NCBI GenBank assembly: GCA_017624735.1
Contig: JAGAMK010000060.1
Coordinates: forward strand, 35,773 to 99,772
Source of the DNA: Clostridia bacterium
Lineage (GTDB): Bacteria; Bacillota; Clostridia; Oscillospirales; Acutalibacteraceae
Length of the DNA: 64,000 nt
Reading direction: 5' to 3'
In this document: positions 43,440 through 51,843 of the stretch, piece by piece
How positions within the stretch are numbered: position 1 is the first letter of the stretch
Layout of the letters: the number at the start of each line of letters is the position of its first letter
Position numbers and translations under genes: made by a program
Notes under the pieces: generated by a model
What the model saw: the letters and a program-made list of their open reading frames with translations, nothing else
Told to the model about the DNA's origin: nothing
Database searches by the model: none

Positions 43440-43892
43440 TTATGAGTTAAGTGCTGCATAAACAGCATCACCATCATGACTGTAAACAAGAACTGAAATG
43501 TCAACTTCAGAAGTTGTAATCATTCTTACCTCAACATCTGCTGATGCAATAGCAGAGAATACTTTTGAAGCAACACCGGGGCAATTTCTCATTCCTTCAC
43601 CAAAAACTGAAATCTTTGTGTTACCACTGCTTATAGCAAGTTTGAGTTCAGGATGAAGTTCACGAAGTTTAGATGCAGTTTCAAATACTTTACCTAAATC
43701 TTCATCATTAACCGTGAATGAAAGGTTAGATGTTTTACCTTGTGGAGGATTTTGTGAAATCATATCAACATCAATTCCCGCATTTGAAAGCATTTCAAAA
43801 ATCTGTGCAACAACTTTGAAATCAGCAGGGGAGTCATTAATTGAAATAAGAGTTACATTTTCAATCATTGTAATATTATCAATATTTTTCAT
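43440..43892 (-). CDS. Stand-alone double ACT-domain protein (aspartate-kinase-like regulatory domain)
   Basis: A 150-residue protein made of two ACT domains; VTLISINDSPADFKVVAQIF, IDVDMISQNPP and GMRNCPGVASKVFSAIASADVEVRMITTSEVDISVLV resemble the regulatory half of aspartate kinase, but no kinase domain is present. It may bind lysine or threonine or act as a separate regulatory subunit; this is inference. It is the last gene of the asd-dapA-dapB operon, 12 bases after dapB, with AAGGAGG before the ATG. Confidence 0.8.
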   Translation of the reverse strand: MKNIDNITMIENVTLISINDSPADFKVVAQIFEMLSNAGIDVDMISQNPPQGKTSNLSFTVNDEDLGKVFETASKLRELHPELKLAISSGNTKISVFGEGMRNCPGVASKVFSAIASADVEVRMITTSEVDISVLVYSHDGDAVYAALNS

Positions 43893-43904
43893 TATTTTCC
43901 CTCC

Positions 43905-44660
43905 TTAGTTTTCATTAACTAAATCTTTCATTGAGTAAAATCCCGGTTCTTTACCAACAAGGAACAAGCCTGCATTAACAGAACCATTGGCAAAAAGTTG
44001 TTTTGAATAAGCTGAATGTGAAATCTTGATTACTTCATCAGGACCTGCAAAGATTATTTCGTGTTCACCAACAATTGTTCCGCCACGAACAGCATGAATT
44101 CCGATTTCATTCTTAGTTCTCTTCATTCTCTTTGAATGACGGTCAAATTCATATATTGGCTTTTCTTGGAGTGCTTCTGATATTGAATCAGCAAGCATCA
44201 ATGCAGTTCCGCTTGGTGCGTCAATTTTCTGGTTATGATGTGCCTCAACAATCTCAATATCAAAACTACCCTGAAGTACTTTAGCAGCTTTTTTAGCAAG
44301 TTCTGAAACAAGACTCACACCAATTGACATATTTGCGGAGAAGAAAAGGGGAACGTCATTTGAAGCAAGTTTAATATCGTCAATTTGTTGTTCATTAAGA
44401 CCCGTTGTAGCAATTACAGCAGGAATTTTCTTTTCTTTTGCAAAACTTAATAAATCATTAAGAACTGATGGATGTGAAAAATCAATGATAACATCAGCAT
44501 CAATGTTTACATCGTTAAATGATTTAAAAATTGGAAAAGAACTTTCTTCATTTGCTAAATCAACACCTGCAACAATTTCACAGTCATTTCTATTTTCAAC
44601 ACAATTTGTAATTGCTTTGCCCATTTTTCCAAGAGCACCGCTTAAAATAATCCTTGTCAT
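43905..44660 (-). CDS. dapB: 4-hydroxy-tetrahydrodipicolinate reductase
   Basis: DapB (251 residues) reduces the product of DapA in diaminopimelate/lysine synthesis. SGALGKMGKAI (residues 6-16) binds the nicotinamide cofactor, and EAHHNQKIDAPSGTA holds the catalytic His and Lys. The Shine-Dalgarno is weak (GGACGTGA). It is 22 bases after dapA. Confidence 0.96.
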   Translation of the reverse strand: MTRIILSGALGKMGKAITNCVENRNDCEIVAGVDLANEESSFPIFKSFNDVNIDADVIIDFSHPSVLNDLLSFAKEKKIPAVIATTGLNEQQIDDIKLASNDVPLFFSANMSIGVSLVSELAKKAAKVLQGSFDIEIVEAHHNQKIDAPSGTALMLADSISEALQEKPIYEFDRHSKRMKRTKNEIGIHAVRGGTIVGEHEIIFAGPDEVIKISHSAYSKQLFANGSVNAGLFLVGKEPGFYSMKDLVNEN

Positions 44661-44682
44661 TTTTTCACGTCCAACAATATAA

Positions 44683-45573
44683 TTATATTAATTCATATTT
44701 TTTGAGAATCGACTCAAGTTTTGCAGTTTTAGCATCTTCCATTTCACAAAGTGGCATACGGAGTGGACCAACATCAAAGCCCATCATTCTCATCGCTACT
44801 TTTACAGGAATTGGATTAACGTCCATAAACATTGCATTAATAAGGTCAAGATATTTAAGCTGAAGTTCAGCACTTTCCTTAACTTTACCTTCAAGATAAA
44901 GAGTTGGAATATCATGTGCAAGTTTAGGGCAGATGTTTGAAAGAACAGAAATGACACCTTTACCGCCAAGTGACATTAAAGGAACAATCTGGTCATCGTT
45001 ACCTGAGTATACATCAAGTTTATCTCCACAAAGAGCGATTGTTTCAGCAATCTGTGAAATGTTTCCGCTTGCTTCTTTTGTTGCAATTATGTTTTTATGC
45101 TCACAAAGTTCAGCATAAGTAGATGGAAGAACATTAACACCTGTTCTACTTGGAACATTATAAATAATAATTGGTTTTGATGTATTATCAGCAATAGCAT
45201 TATAGTGCTTTACAAGACCTCTTTGAGAGCATTTATTGTAATATGGTGTAACAACAAGCATCGCGTCTGCGCCAGCTTTTTCAGCATCGTTAGAAAGTTC
45301 GATAGCATAAGCAGTTTCATTACTACCAGTACCTGCGATAACAGGAATTCTGTGATTAACAACATCACAAGTAAACTTAATTACATCAGAATGTTCTTTT
45401 GGTGTAAGAGTTGCACTTTCACCTGTGGTACCACAAATTACGATTGAATCAGTTCCATTTGCAATGTGATACTCAAGAAGATTTTCAAGTGATTTGTAGT
45501 TAACACTTAAATCTTCATTAAATGGTGTTACAATTGCAACACCACAACCTGTAAAAATAGGATTGTTACTCAT
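44683..45573 (-). CDS. dapA: 4-hydroxy-tetrahydrodipicolinate synthase
   Basis: DapA (296 residues) condenses pyruvate with aspartate semialdehyde. CGTTGESATLT near residue 44 and YNVPSRTGVN near residue 137 are the substrate loops, and the Schiff-base Lys is in ATKEASGN near residue 165. AAAGGAGA precedes the ATG. It follows asd by 24 bases and is expected to be shut down by lysine through the riboswitch. Confidence 0.97.
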   Translation of the reverse strand: MSNNPIFTGCGVAIVTPFNEDLSVNYKSLENLLEYHIANGTDSIVICGTTGESATLTPKEHSDVIKFTCDVVNHRIPVIAGTGSNETAYAIELSNDAEKAGADAMLVVTPYYNKCSQRGLVKHYNAIADNTSKPIIIYNVPSRTGVNVLPSTYAELCEHKNIIATKEASGNISQIAETIALCGDKLDVYSGNDDQIVPLMSLGGKGVISVLSNICPKLAHDIPTLYLEGKVKESAELQLKYLDLINAMFMDVNPIPVKVAMRMMGFDVGPLRMPLCEMEDAKTAKLESILKKYELI

Positions 45574-45597
45574 AATTCATTCTCCTTTAACGGAATA

Positions 45598-46677
45598 TTA
45601 GTCCATATAGCCTTCTGCACAAAGAAGTTCAGCCATAAGAACAGCACCACCTGCAGCACCGCGAAGTGTATTGTGTGAAAGACATACAAATTTGTAGTCA
45701 TACTGTGTATCTTCACGAAGACGACCGACAGAAATAGCCATACCACCTTCAAGGTCACGATTAAGCTTTGTCTGTGGCATATTATCTTCTTCAAAATAGT
45801 TAAGGAACTGCTTTGGTGCGTGTGGAAGGTCTAATTCTTGTGCACGACCAGCAAAATCCTTCCATATATTTAATATTTCTTCTTTTGATGGTTTATTCTC
45901 AAATCTTACGAAAACTGCACCCATATGGCCATTTGAAACAGGAACACGAATACACTGTGCAGTAAAGTTAGGCGAATCAGCATCAACGATAACATCGCCT
46001 TCAACCTTACCCCAAATCTTGAGAGGTTCTTTTTCACTCTTTTCTTCTTCGCCACCAATGAATGGAATTACATTGTCATTCATTTCTGGCCATGTGTCAA
46101 ATGTTTTACCTGCACCTGAAATTGCCTGATATGTGCAAACAAGAACATCTTTAATACCAAACTTTGAGAGAGGGAAGAGAGCAGGAACATAACTCTGGAG
46201 TGAGCAGTTTGATTTAACTGCAATAAAGCCACGTTTTGTTCCAAGTCTCTTTCTCTGAGCAGGAATGATTGCAGCGTGGTCTGCATTGAGTTCAGGAACA
46301 ATCATTGGAACATCAGGAGTATGTCTATGTGCACTATTGTTTGAAATTACAGGACATTCTGCCTTTGCGTAAGCTTCTTCAAGAGCCTTGATTTCATCTT
46401 TTTTCATGTCAACAGCACAGAATACAAAATCAACCTGTGATGCGATTTTTTCAATATCTGCAGTTGCGTCCATAACAACAATGTCTTTCATTGCTTCTGG
46501 AATTTCAACATCCATGCACCATTTAGCACCTACTGCATCAGAATATTTCTTTCCAGCTGAACGTGGACTTGCTGCTAATACTTTAACATCAAACCAAGGA
46601 TGGTTGTCTAAAAGAGTCATAAAACGTTGACCAACCATACCTGTTGCACCAATTACACCAACATTATACTTTTTCAC
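45598..46677 (-). CDS. asd: Aspartate-semialdehyde dehydrogenase (large, archaeal/eukaryote-like form)
   Basis: Asd (359 residues) reduces aspartyl phosphate to aspartate semialdehyde. GVIGATGMVGQRFM is the nucleotide loop; the catalytic Cys is in SNCSLQSYVPALFP near residue 160; GHMGAVFVRFE contains the conserved His. Length and motifs fit the longer Asd subfamily found in Archaea and some Clostridia rather than the E. coli type. The start is a GTG at 46677, nine bases after GGAGG. It leads the lysine-riboswitch operon. Confidence 0.93.
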   Translation of the reverse strand: MKKYNVGVIGATGMVGQRFMTLLDNHPWFDVKVLAASPRSAGKKYSDAVGAKWCMDVEIPEAMKDIVVMDATADIEKIASQVDFVFCAVDMKKDEIKALEEAYAKAECPVISNNSAHRHTPDVPMIVPELNADHAAIIPAQRKRLGTKRGFIAVKSNCSLQSYVPALFPLSKFGIKDVLVCTYQAISGAGKTFDTWPEMNDNVIPFIGGEEEKSEKEPLKIWGKVEGDVIVDADSPNFTAQCIRVPVSNGHMGAVFVRFENKPSKEEILNIWKDFAGRAQELDLPHAPKQFLNYFEEDNMPQTKLNRDLEGGMAISVGRLREDTQYDYKFVCLSHNTLRGAAGGAVLMAELLCAEGYMD

Positions 46678-46716
46678 TTGAAATTACCTCCAAAAAATGA
46701 TAATATATCTTTCGTT

Positions 46717-46753
46717 ATAAAAAATCAGTAATGATTATATCACCATTACTGAT
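46717..46753 (-). terminator. Riboswitch-controlled terminator upstream of asd
   Basis: Read on the minus strand, ATCAGTAATG / CATTACTGAT (46744-46753, 46724-46733) forms a 10-bp stem with a 10-base loop and six T follow. It lies between the lysine aptamer and the asd start. A second hairpin, GTATTATGA / TCATAATAC at 46766-46787, lies between and overlaps the aptamer's 3' edge. Confidence 0.85.
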
Positions 46754-46786
46754 AAAAATACATAAGTATTATGATTTTTCATAATA

Positions 46787-46950
46787 CGAAAGCACTCCAT
46801 CAAATAATGATGACAGTCATATTACTGTTAATAATACAACCAGAAAAAACAAATCCCAAGCCCCGTTTTTCTTCGGCAACAAACCCTTTCACATTTAATC
46901 AACAACTCTTGGGAGTTTCAAAAATGCTACTGATTTTTATTGCGCCTCAA
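46787..46950 (-). ncRNA. Lysine riboswitch (L box) of the asd-dapA-dapB operon
   Basis: On the minus strand the leader shows the L-box landmarks in order: GAGGCGC near the 5' end (complement of 46942-46948), CAGTAGC, an AAAGGG segment, GCCGAAG ... CGGGGCTTGGGA, ACTGTCAT, and GGAGTGCTTTCG at the 3' closing side (complement of 46787-46798). Lysine binding would favour the terminator at 46717-46753 and lower lysine synthesis. Boundaries are approximate. Confidence 0.85.
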
Positions 46951-46960
46951 TCGCTATAAT

Positions 46961-46989
46961 ATAATAGCACTTTAAAGCATTTGTGTCAA
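46961..46989 (-). promoter_or_regulatory. Promoter of the asd operon
   Basis: On the minus strand TTGACA (complement of 46984-46989) and TATTAT (complement of 46961-46966) are 17 bases apart. Start of transcription near 46953, directly before the aptamer. On the plus strand the same bases contain two TATAAT copies (46955-46965), a likely -10 of the divergent queA gene. Confidence 0.8.
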
Positions 46990-47028
46990 ACATTTTTATC
47001 AATTTCTATATATTTACGGAGAAACATA

Positions 47029-48057
47029 ATGAAAAAGTCTGATTTTTACTACGATTTGCCCAAAGAATTAATTGCTCAAACGCCAGTAGAACCTAGAGAC
47101 CATTCCAGAATGATGGTTTTATCAAGAAAAAATAATTCAATTGAGCATAAACACTTTTATGATTTTATTGACTATTTGAATCCAGGCGATTGTCTTATAC
47201 TTAATAACACAAGAGTTTTACCAGCTCGTATGTATGGTGTTAAGAAAGAAACTGGTGCAATTGTCGAATTCTTACTTCTTAATAACCTTGGCAATGACCG
47301 TTGGGAAACAATCACAGGACCGGGAAAAAAAGCAAAAGTTGATGCTGAGTTCACTTTTGGTGATGGAATTTTAACCTGTAAAATTGAAAAAGTTCTTGAT
47401 AACGGAAACAGAATTGCAAAATTCAGTTATGAGGCTTCGAATATTTATGAAGTTTTAGACAAGGTTGGTGAAATGCCTTTACCACACTACATTACTGAAA
47501 AACTTGAAGATAAAGAACGATATCAAACAGTATATTCTAAGGAATTAGGCTCTGCAGCTGCACCAACAGCCGGACTCCATTTTACTGATGAAATAATAGC
47601 TAAAATTCGAGAAAAGGGTATAAAAATCGGATATGTTACACTGCATGTAGGTATCGGTACATTTAGACCCGTTAAAGCTGAAAATATTGAAGACCATGAA
47701 ATGCATTCTGAACATTATCAAATTCCTAAAGAAACTGCTGATTTAATCAATGAAACCAAAAAAAATGGTGGTAGGGTAGTTGCAGTAGGAACAACTTGTT
47801 GCAGAACTCTTGAAAGTGTAATGCAAAGTCAAGGTGAAATGAAAGAGTTTGATGACTGGACAAGTATTTTTATTTATCCTGGTTATAAATTTAAGTGCAT
47901 CGATGCACTTTTAACTAATTTTCATCTGCCCGAAAGTACACTTATAATGCTTGTTTCAGCGTTGTATAATCGAGAAAGTATTTTGGATGCTTATAATATT
48001 GCAGTTAAAGAAAAATACAGATTCTTCAGTTTTGGCGACTGTATGTTTATCAATTAA
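47029..48057 (+). CDS. queA: S-adenosylmethionine:tRNA ribosyltransferase-isomerase
   Basis: QueA (342 residues) adds the cyclopentane ring of queuosine to tRNA using the ribosyl group of SAM. It starts [27 protein letters not shown] and has [10 protein letters not shown] and [10 protein letters not shown]-like [21 protein letters not shown], all conserved. ATG at 47029 follows CGGAGA by about seven bases; the longer open frame upstream overlaps promoter elements. tgt begins nine bases downstream. Confidence 0.97.
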   Translation: MKKSDFYYDLPKELIAQTPVEPRDHSRMMVLSRKNNSIEHKHFYDFIDYLNPGDCLILNNTRVLPARMYGVKKETGAIVEFLLLNNLGNDRWETITGPGKKAKVDAEFTFGDGILTCKIEKVLDNGNRIAKFSYEASNIYEVLDKVGEMPLPHYITEKLEDKERYQTVYSKELGSAAAPTAGLHFTDEIIAKIREKGIKIGYVTLHVGIGTFRPVKAENIEDHEMHSEHYQIPKETADLINETKKNGGRVVAVGTTCCRTLESVMQSQGEMKEFDDWTSIFIYPGYKFKCIDALLTNFHLPESTLIMLVSALYNRESILDAYNIAVKEKYRFFSFGDCMFIN

Positions 48058-48066
48058 GGAGATTTT

Positions 48067-49197
48067 ATGTATAAACTTATTAAGAAAAACGGAAATGCAC
48101 GACGTGGAGAATTCCATACAGTTCATGGTACTGTGCAGACACCTGCATTTATGAATGTTGCAACACAAGGTGCAATAAAAGGTGGAGTTTCTGCCTATGA
48201 TTTGAAAGATATTAATTGTCAAGTTCAATTATGTAATACATACCATTTACATTTAAGACCAACAGATACTCTTATTAAAGAAATGGGTGGTCTTCATAAG
48301 TTCACTGGTTGGAATGGCCCTATACTTACTGATAGTGGAGGATTTCAAGTTTTTTCACTTTCATCATTAAGAAGAATCAAAGAAGAAGGTGTATATTTTT
48401 CTTCACACATTGATGGTCATAAAATTTTTATGGGACCTGAAGAAAGTATGCAAATTCAATCTAATCTTGGCTCAACAATTGCAATGGCGTTTGATGAGTG
48501 CGTTGAAAATCCTGCAAAATATGAATATTCAAAGCAGTCTTGCGAAAGAACTACAAGATGGTTGCATCGTTGTAAAGCTGAAATGGATAGATTAAATTCA
48601 TTACCTGACACAATCAACAAAAATCAAATGCTTTTCGGTATAAACCAAGGTTGCACATTTGATGATTTACGTATTGAACACATGAAAGAAATTGCAAAAC
48701 TTGACTTAGATGGTTATGCTATTGGTGGTCTTGCAGTTGGAGAGCCTAAAGAAGATATGTACCGTATCATCTCAGCAGTCGAACCATATATGCCTGCTGA
48801 AAAACCAAGATATTTGATGGGTGTTGGTACTCCCGGTAATATTCTAGAGGGCGTTAAAAGGGGAATTGACCTTTTTGACTGTGTTATGCCAAGCAGAAAT
48901 GCCCGCCATGGTCATCTATTTACTGATGCGGGAATAATTAATATTAATAATAAAAAATATGAAAAAGATGATTTGCCGATTGACCCTGAATGTAATTGTC
49001 CAACTTGTCAGAAACATTCAAGAGCATATATAAGACATTTATTTAAAGCACAAGAAATGTTAGCAATGCGACTTTGTGTAATGCACAATTTGTATTTTTA
49101 TAATAATCTCTTGGCAAAAATTAGAGATGCATTAGATAATGATACTTTTGAAGAATTCTACAACAAATATGTTGATAGATTAGACACAAGAATATAA
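48067..49197 (+). CDS. tgt: Queuine tRNA-ribosyltransferase
   Basis: Tgt (376 residues) exchanges guanine-34 for preQ1 in GUN-anticodon tRNAs. The general-base Asp is in LTDSGGFQVFSLS, the nucleophile region in DCVMPSRNARHGHLFT, and the zinc site in CNCPTCQKHSRAYIRHLF (CxCxxC...H). GGAG lies about five bases before the ATG. The queA-tgt pair forms the late queuosine steps. Confidence 0.98.
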   Translation: MYKLIKKNGNARRGEFHTVHGTVQTPAFMNVATQGAIKGGVSAYDLKDINCQVQLCNTYHLHLRPTDTLIKEMGGLHKFTGWNGPILTDSGGFQVFSLSSLRRIKEEGVYFSSHIDGHKIFMGPEESMQIQSNLGSTIAMAFDECVENPAKYEYSKQSCERTTRWLHRCKAEMDRLNSLPDTINKNQMLFGINQGCTFDDLRIEHMKEIAKLDLDGYAIGGLAVGEPKEDMYRIISAVEPYMPAEKPRYLMGVGTPGNILEGVKRGIDLFDCVMPSRNARHGHLFTDAGIININNKKYEKDDLPIDPECNCPTCQKHSRAYIRHLFKAQEMLAMRLCVMHNLYFYNNLLAKIRDALDNDTFEEFYNKYVDRLDTRI

Positions 49198-49223
49198 TTA
49201 TTAGGTAAATATTTGAAATACAC

Positions 49224-49252
49224 TTGAAAAATATAAATTTATTATGTATAAT
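49224..49252 (+). promoter_or_regulatory. Promoter of yajC
   Basis: TTGAAA (49224-49229) and TATAAT (49247-49252) with a 17-base spacer and a TG extension (TATGTATAAT). It suggests that yajC is separate from queA-tgt. Confidence 0.75.
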
Positions 49253-49291
49253 ATCAAAGTTGTATTTAATTTGATTTGGAGGAAAATAAAA

Positions 49292-49708
49292 ATGACAGAC
49301 TTTTTAACATTTGCGATGATGGGTGCGACTAGTACAACTCAGCAAGGTGGTTTAAAAGATACAATGCCAATGATTATAATGATGGCTGCACTTTTTGGTG
49401 CAATGTATTTCTTTACAATCAGACCACAGAAAAAACAGCAGAAAATGGAACAAGAAATTCGTGAGAATACACAGATTGGTGATGAAATCACAACAATCGG
49501 TGGTATTTGCGGTAAAGTTGTTTCAGTAAAAGATGACACAATCGTTATAGAAACAGGTTCTGATAGAGTTAAGATTAAATTTAAAAAGTACGCAATTCAG
49601 ACCAACCACACTGCTAATGAAAAGATTCAGGCACAGCGTGAAGCAGCAAAAGCAGCTATGATGGAAAAGAAAGCAAAGAAATCTAAAAAAGATAAAGATG
49701 CTGAATAA
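49292..49708 (+). CDS. yajC: Preprotein translocase subunit YajC
   Basis: A 138-residue single-pass protein: membrane helix MPMIIMMAALFGAMYFFTI at about residues 24-44, followed by RPQKKQQKMEQEIRENTQIGDEI and GGICGKVVSVKDDTIVIETG, the YajC signature. It associates with SecDF. The C-terminus is long, Ala/Lys-rich and charged. ATG at 49292 lies nine bases after GGAGG; the in-frame extension upstream lies before this site. A terminator follows. Confidence 0.93.
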   Translation: MTDFLTFAMMGATSTTQQGGLKDTMPMIIMMAALFGAMYFFTIRPQKKQQKMEQEIRENTQIGDEITTIGGICGKVVSVKDDTIVIETGSDRVKIKFKKYAIQTNHTANEKIQAQREAAKAAMMEKKAKKSKKDKDAE

Positions 49709-49724
49709 TTATCATAAATAATTC

Positions 49725-49764
49725 AAACCCCTCATATTCTTAAATGAATGCGAGGGGTTTTTCT
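49725..49764 (+). terminator. Terminator after yajC containing the next gene's ribosome-binding site
   Basis: AAACCCCTC / GAGGGGTTT (49725-49733, 49752-49760) with an internal CAT...ATG pairing and a TTTTTCT tail. GAGGGG of the 3' arm is the only Shine-Dalgarno for the ATG at 49765. Confidence 0.85.
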
Positions 49765-50169
49765 ATGTCAAAAAAAAGAAATATTAATCTGTCAAATCCT
49801 ACGAAGAACATATTAGGTGTTGTTTTATCGTCATTTGCAGGTATTGCATTGAGTATAACATTAACATTTATTATATCCTACATTATTTCAAAAACATCAG
49901 TTTTATCTATTCATTTAAAAATATATTTTTCTGTTTGTGTTGGTTTAGGAAGCATTTTTGGTGGATTTATATCATCAAAAAAATGTAATTTTAAAGGATT
50001 GTTATCAGGATTTTTAAGTTCAATACCAAACTCATTAATTGTGATTGTTTTTATGGTGATTTTCTCTAACGGTCAATTAAAAGAAAGTACTGTTATTATA
50101 TTTTTACTGATTATTATTTGTTCAACATTAGGTGGAATAATTGGGGCAAATACAAAAAGAAGAAAATAG
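49765..50169 (+). CDS. TIGR04086-type small membrane protein (YrzE-like)
   Basis: A 134-residue protein with four hydrophobic helices and short polar ends (MSKKRNINLSNPTKNILGVV ... GGIIGANTKRRK). Size, topology and position after yajC match the TIGR04086 membrane family of Firmicutes; its function is unknown. The chosen ATG at 49765 uses GAGGGG in the terminator's 3' arm; the frame is open from 49744 but there is no better start. Confidence 0.7.
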   Translation: MSKKRNINLSNPTKNILGVVLSSFAGIALSITLTFIISYIISKTSVLSIHLKIYFSVCVGLGSIFGGFISSKKCNFKGLLSGFLSSIPNSLIVIVFMVIFSNGQLKESTVIIFLLIIICSTLGGIIGANTKRRK

Positions 50170-50190
50170 AATTTATAAGGATTTGACAAT

Positions 50191-50835
50191 ATGACAAAGG
50201 TAATTAATCTAAGAAAATATACAAAAACCAGGCTAAATAAAAGGAAAAAAGATGATGTTAAAACATCAATAAGAGAGGAAAAATATAAAGTATTACTATT
50301 AGTAATCTCTATTTTTTCAATTCTTATGGGTTGCATAATATTTAAATATAATAAAGAATATGGCAACATTATTTTTAATGGATTTTTTACTACACTAAAA
50401 AGTGGTAATTTTGTGCAAGTATTATTAAATCTAATAAGATTAGATTTGTGTTTTTTTATATTAGTTTTCCTTATTGGTACGAGTTTCATAGGTAAAATAT
50501 TAGTATTTATTCCACCTATGCTAAAATCTATAATTATAGGATATATTAGTAGTTTTATGTATTACGAATATAAAACAAATGGAATTATGTTTTGTTTAAT
50601 TGTTTTATATCCCTATCTTGCAATTACAACATCATCATTAATTTTTGCAGTTAATGAAAGTGCTTTTATGAGCAATTATGTACGAAGTGTTATTACACAT
50701 AAAAATACAGCTGATGATACATCCATCAAGCTGTATTTTATGAGATATTTAATATTGATTGGAATAAACATAATTTGTGCGTTTATAAATACGTTATTTA
50801 TTATATACTTTGTACCCAAATTTAATCTTGTGTAG
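50191..50835 (+). CDS. SpoIIM-like membrane protein
   Basis: A 214-residue protein: a basic N-terminus, a helix at about 33-50, and four more helices. GTSFIGKILVFIPPMLKSI followed by GYISSFMYYEYKTNGIMFCL and LYPYLAITTSSLIFAVNES aligns by eye with the SpoIIM/DUF95 family (IIG...LKG...GF...LPQN). In Bacillus SpoIIM is part of the DMP complex that thins the septal wall for engulfment, and its gene lies near xerD, as here. AAGGA precedes the ATG. It overlaps the convergent xerD gene by 14 bases. Confidence 0.72.
   Translation: MTKVINLRKYTKTRLNKRKKDDVKTSIREEKYKVLLLVISIFSILMGCIIFKYNKEYGNIIFNGFFTTLKSGNFVQVLLNLIRLDLCFFILVFLIGTSFIGKILVFIPPMLKSIIIGYISSFMYYEYKTNGIMFCLIVLYPYLAITTSSLIFAVNESAFMSNYVRSVITHKNTADDTSIKLYFMRYLILIGINIICAFINTLFIIYFVPKFNLV
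50701..50739 (-). terminator. xerD terminator embedded in the SpoIIM-like coding region
   Basis: AATACAGCTGATG / CATCA-A-GCTGTATT (50704-50716, 50724-50737) gives a 13-bp stem with one bulged base; read on the minus strand it is followed by five T. It starts about 85 bases after the xerD stop. Confidence 0.65.
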
Positions 50836-51811
50836 ATTTATTTATTTTTATCTGAGCTAATGGATTTGATTCTGATGCCTTTTTCAATTGTTCATCAACT
50901 ATATGGGTATAAATTTCTGTCGTTCCTAAATTTTCATGGCCTAAAATATCTTTTAAAACAAGAACATCTACATTACCATGTTGATACATAAGTGTTGCTG
51001 CAGTATGTCTTAATTTATGCACAGAATAGCCTTCTAAACCACATTTTTCAAGCGCTTCGTAAACAATGTGTTGAACGGTTTTAGGACTGATTCTCTTATT
51101 CCTTCCACTTAAAAAAAGTGCATTTCTATCATTTGCAGGTACACCGTCAACCGGACGTACAGCCATATACTGTGCAAACGCATCTAAGCATGAGTCATTT
51201 AAATAAATTGTACGTTCTTTATTACCTTTACCTGTAACTCTTAATGTGTGGTCATCTCTTATATCGTTATAATTTAAACTTACAAGTTCAGACAAACGCA
51301 AACCACAGTTCAAAAAGAAAACTAAAATACAATAATCACGTTCTTTGTGTTTACCATCAACGGATTTTAAAAGTTTGATACTCTCTTCAAGTGTAAGGTA
51401 CTTGGGGAGAGCTTTTTTTAGTTTAGGAGAATCGAGAACTTCCATTGGATTATTGTCAATTATGTTCTTCTGTTTATCAAGATACTTAAAGAATGTTCGT
51501 AAACAAGATACTTTTCTTGCTCTAGCTGCTTCTTGATTTTCTCGTTCATTTTTACAATAAGAGAGAAAAGCATAAGCATCATTTAATGTAACACTTTTAA
51601 CAAAATCCTCGTCAATGTCAAGAATGTCTATCTCATCAAATTCAATAGAGGAGGGGATAAGCCCTCTATAATACTTTAAAAATTTAAAGAAAAGTTTTAA
51701 ATCGGAACTGTATTCTTCAATTGTGAGTGATGATTTGTTTTTAATAACATCAAGATACACTAAAAAATCTTTAATAATAATTGGTAAACCTGTAAAATTT
51801 ATTTTTTTCAT
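50822..51811 (-). CDS. xerD: Tyrosine recombinase XerD-like
   Basis: A 329-residue site-specific recombinase that resolves chromosome dimers at dif. The N-terminal SAM-like core-binding domain spans about residues 1-110; the catalytic residues are Arg in CGLRLSEL, Lys in TGKGNKER, HKLRHTAATLM, the His in LGHENLGTTE and the nucleophile Tyr in IYTHI. ATG at 51811 is nine bases after AGGAGG; the frame is open further up but without a start of equal quality. Together with the SpoIIM-like gene it keeps the Bacillus spoIIM-xerD neighbourhood in convergent form. XerC versus XerD cannot be fully settled. Confidence 0.88.
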   Translation of the reverse strand: MKKINFTGLPIIIKDFLVYLDVIKNKSSLTIEEYSSDLKLFFKFLKYYRGLIPSSIEFDEIDILDIDEDFVKSVTLNDAYAFLSYCKNERENQEAARARKVSCLRTFFKYLDKQKNIIDNNPMEVLDSPKLKKALPKYLTLEESIKLLKSVDGKHKERDYCILVFFLNCGLRLSELVSLNYNDIRDDHTLRVTGKGNKERTIYLNDSCLDAFAQYMAVRPVDGVPANDRNALFLSGRNKRISPKTVQHIVYEALEKCGLEGYSVHKLRHTAATLMYQHGNVDVLVLKDILGHENLGTTEIYTHIVDEQLKKASESNPLAQIKINKSTQD

Positions 51812-51828
51812 AAAATAGCCCTCCTTGC

Positions 51829-51843
51829 GTGAAACCGTTTCAC
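51829..51843. repeat. Odd palindrome GTGAAAC-C-GTTTCAC upstream of xerD
   Basis: A perfect 7-base inverted repeat around one central base, immediately 5' of the xerD Shine-Dalgarno on the minus strand. A one-base loop cannot form a hairpin, so a protein-binding site is more likely. Confidence 0.5.

Noticed and set aside
46681-47028. PreQ1 riboswitch before queA
   Set aside because: The plus-strand leader of queA is short and AT-rich with no preQ1 aptamer pattern; the structured part belongs to the lysine riboswitch on the other strand.
51829-51843. Catabolite-response element (CcpA cre) at xerD
   Set aside because: Its left half matches cre but the palindrome is odd-length and one base short, so the right half is out of register.
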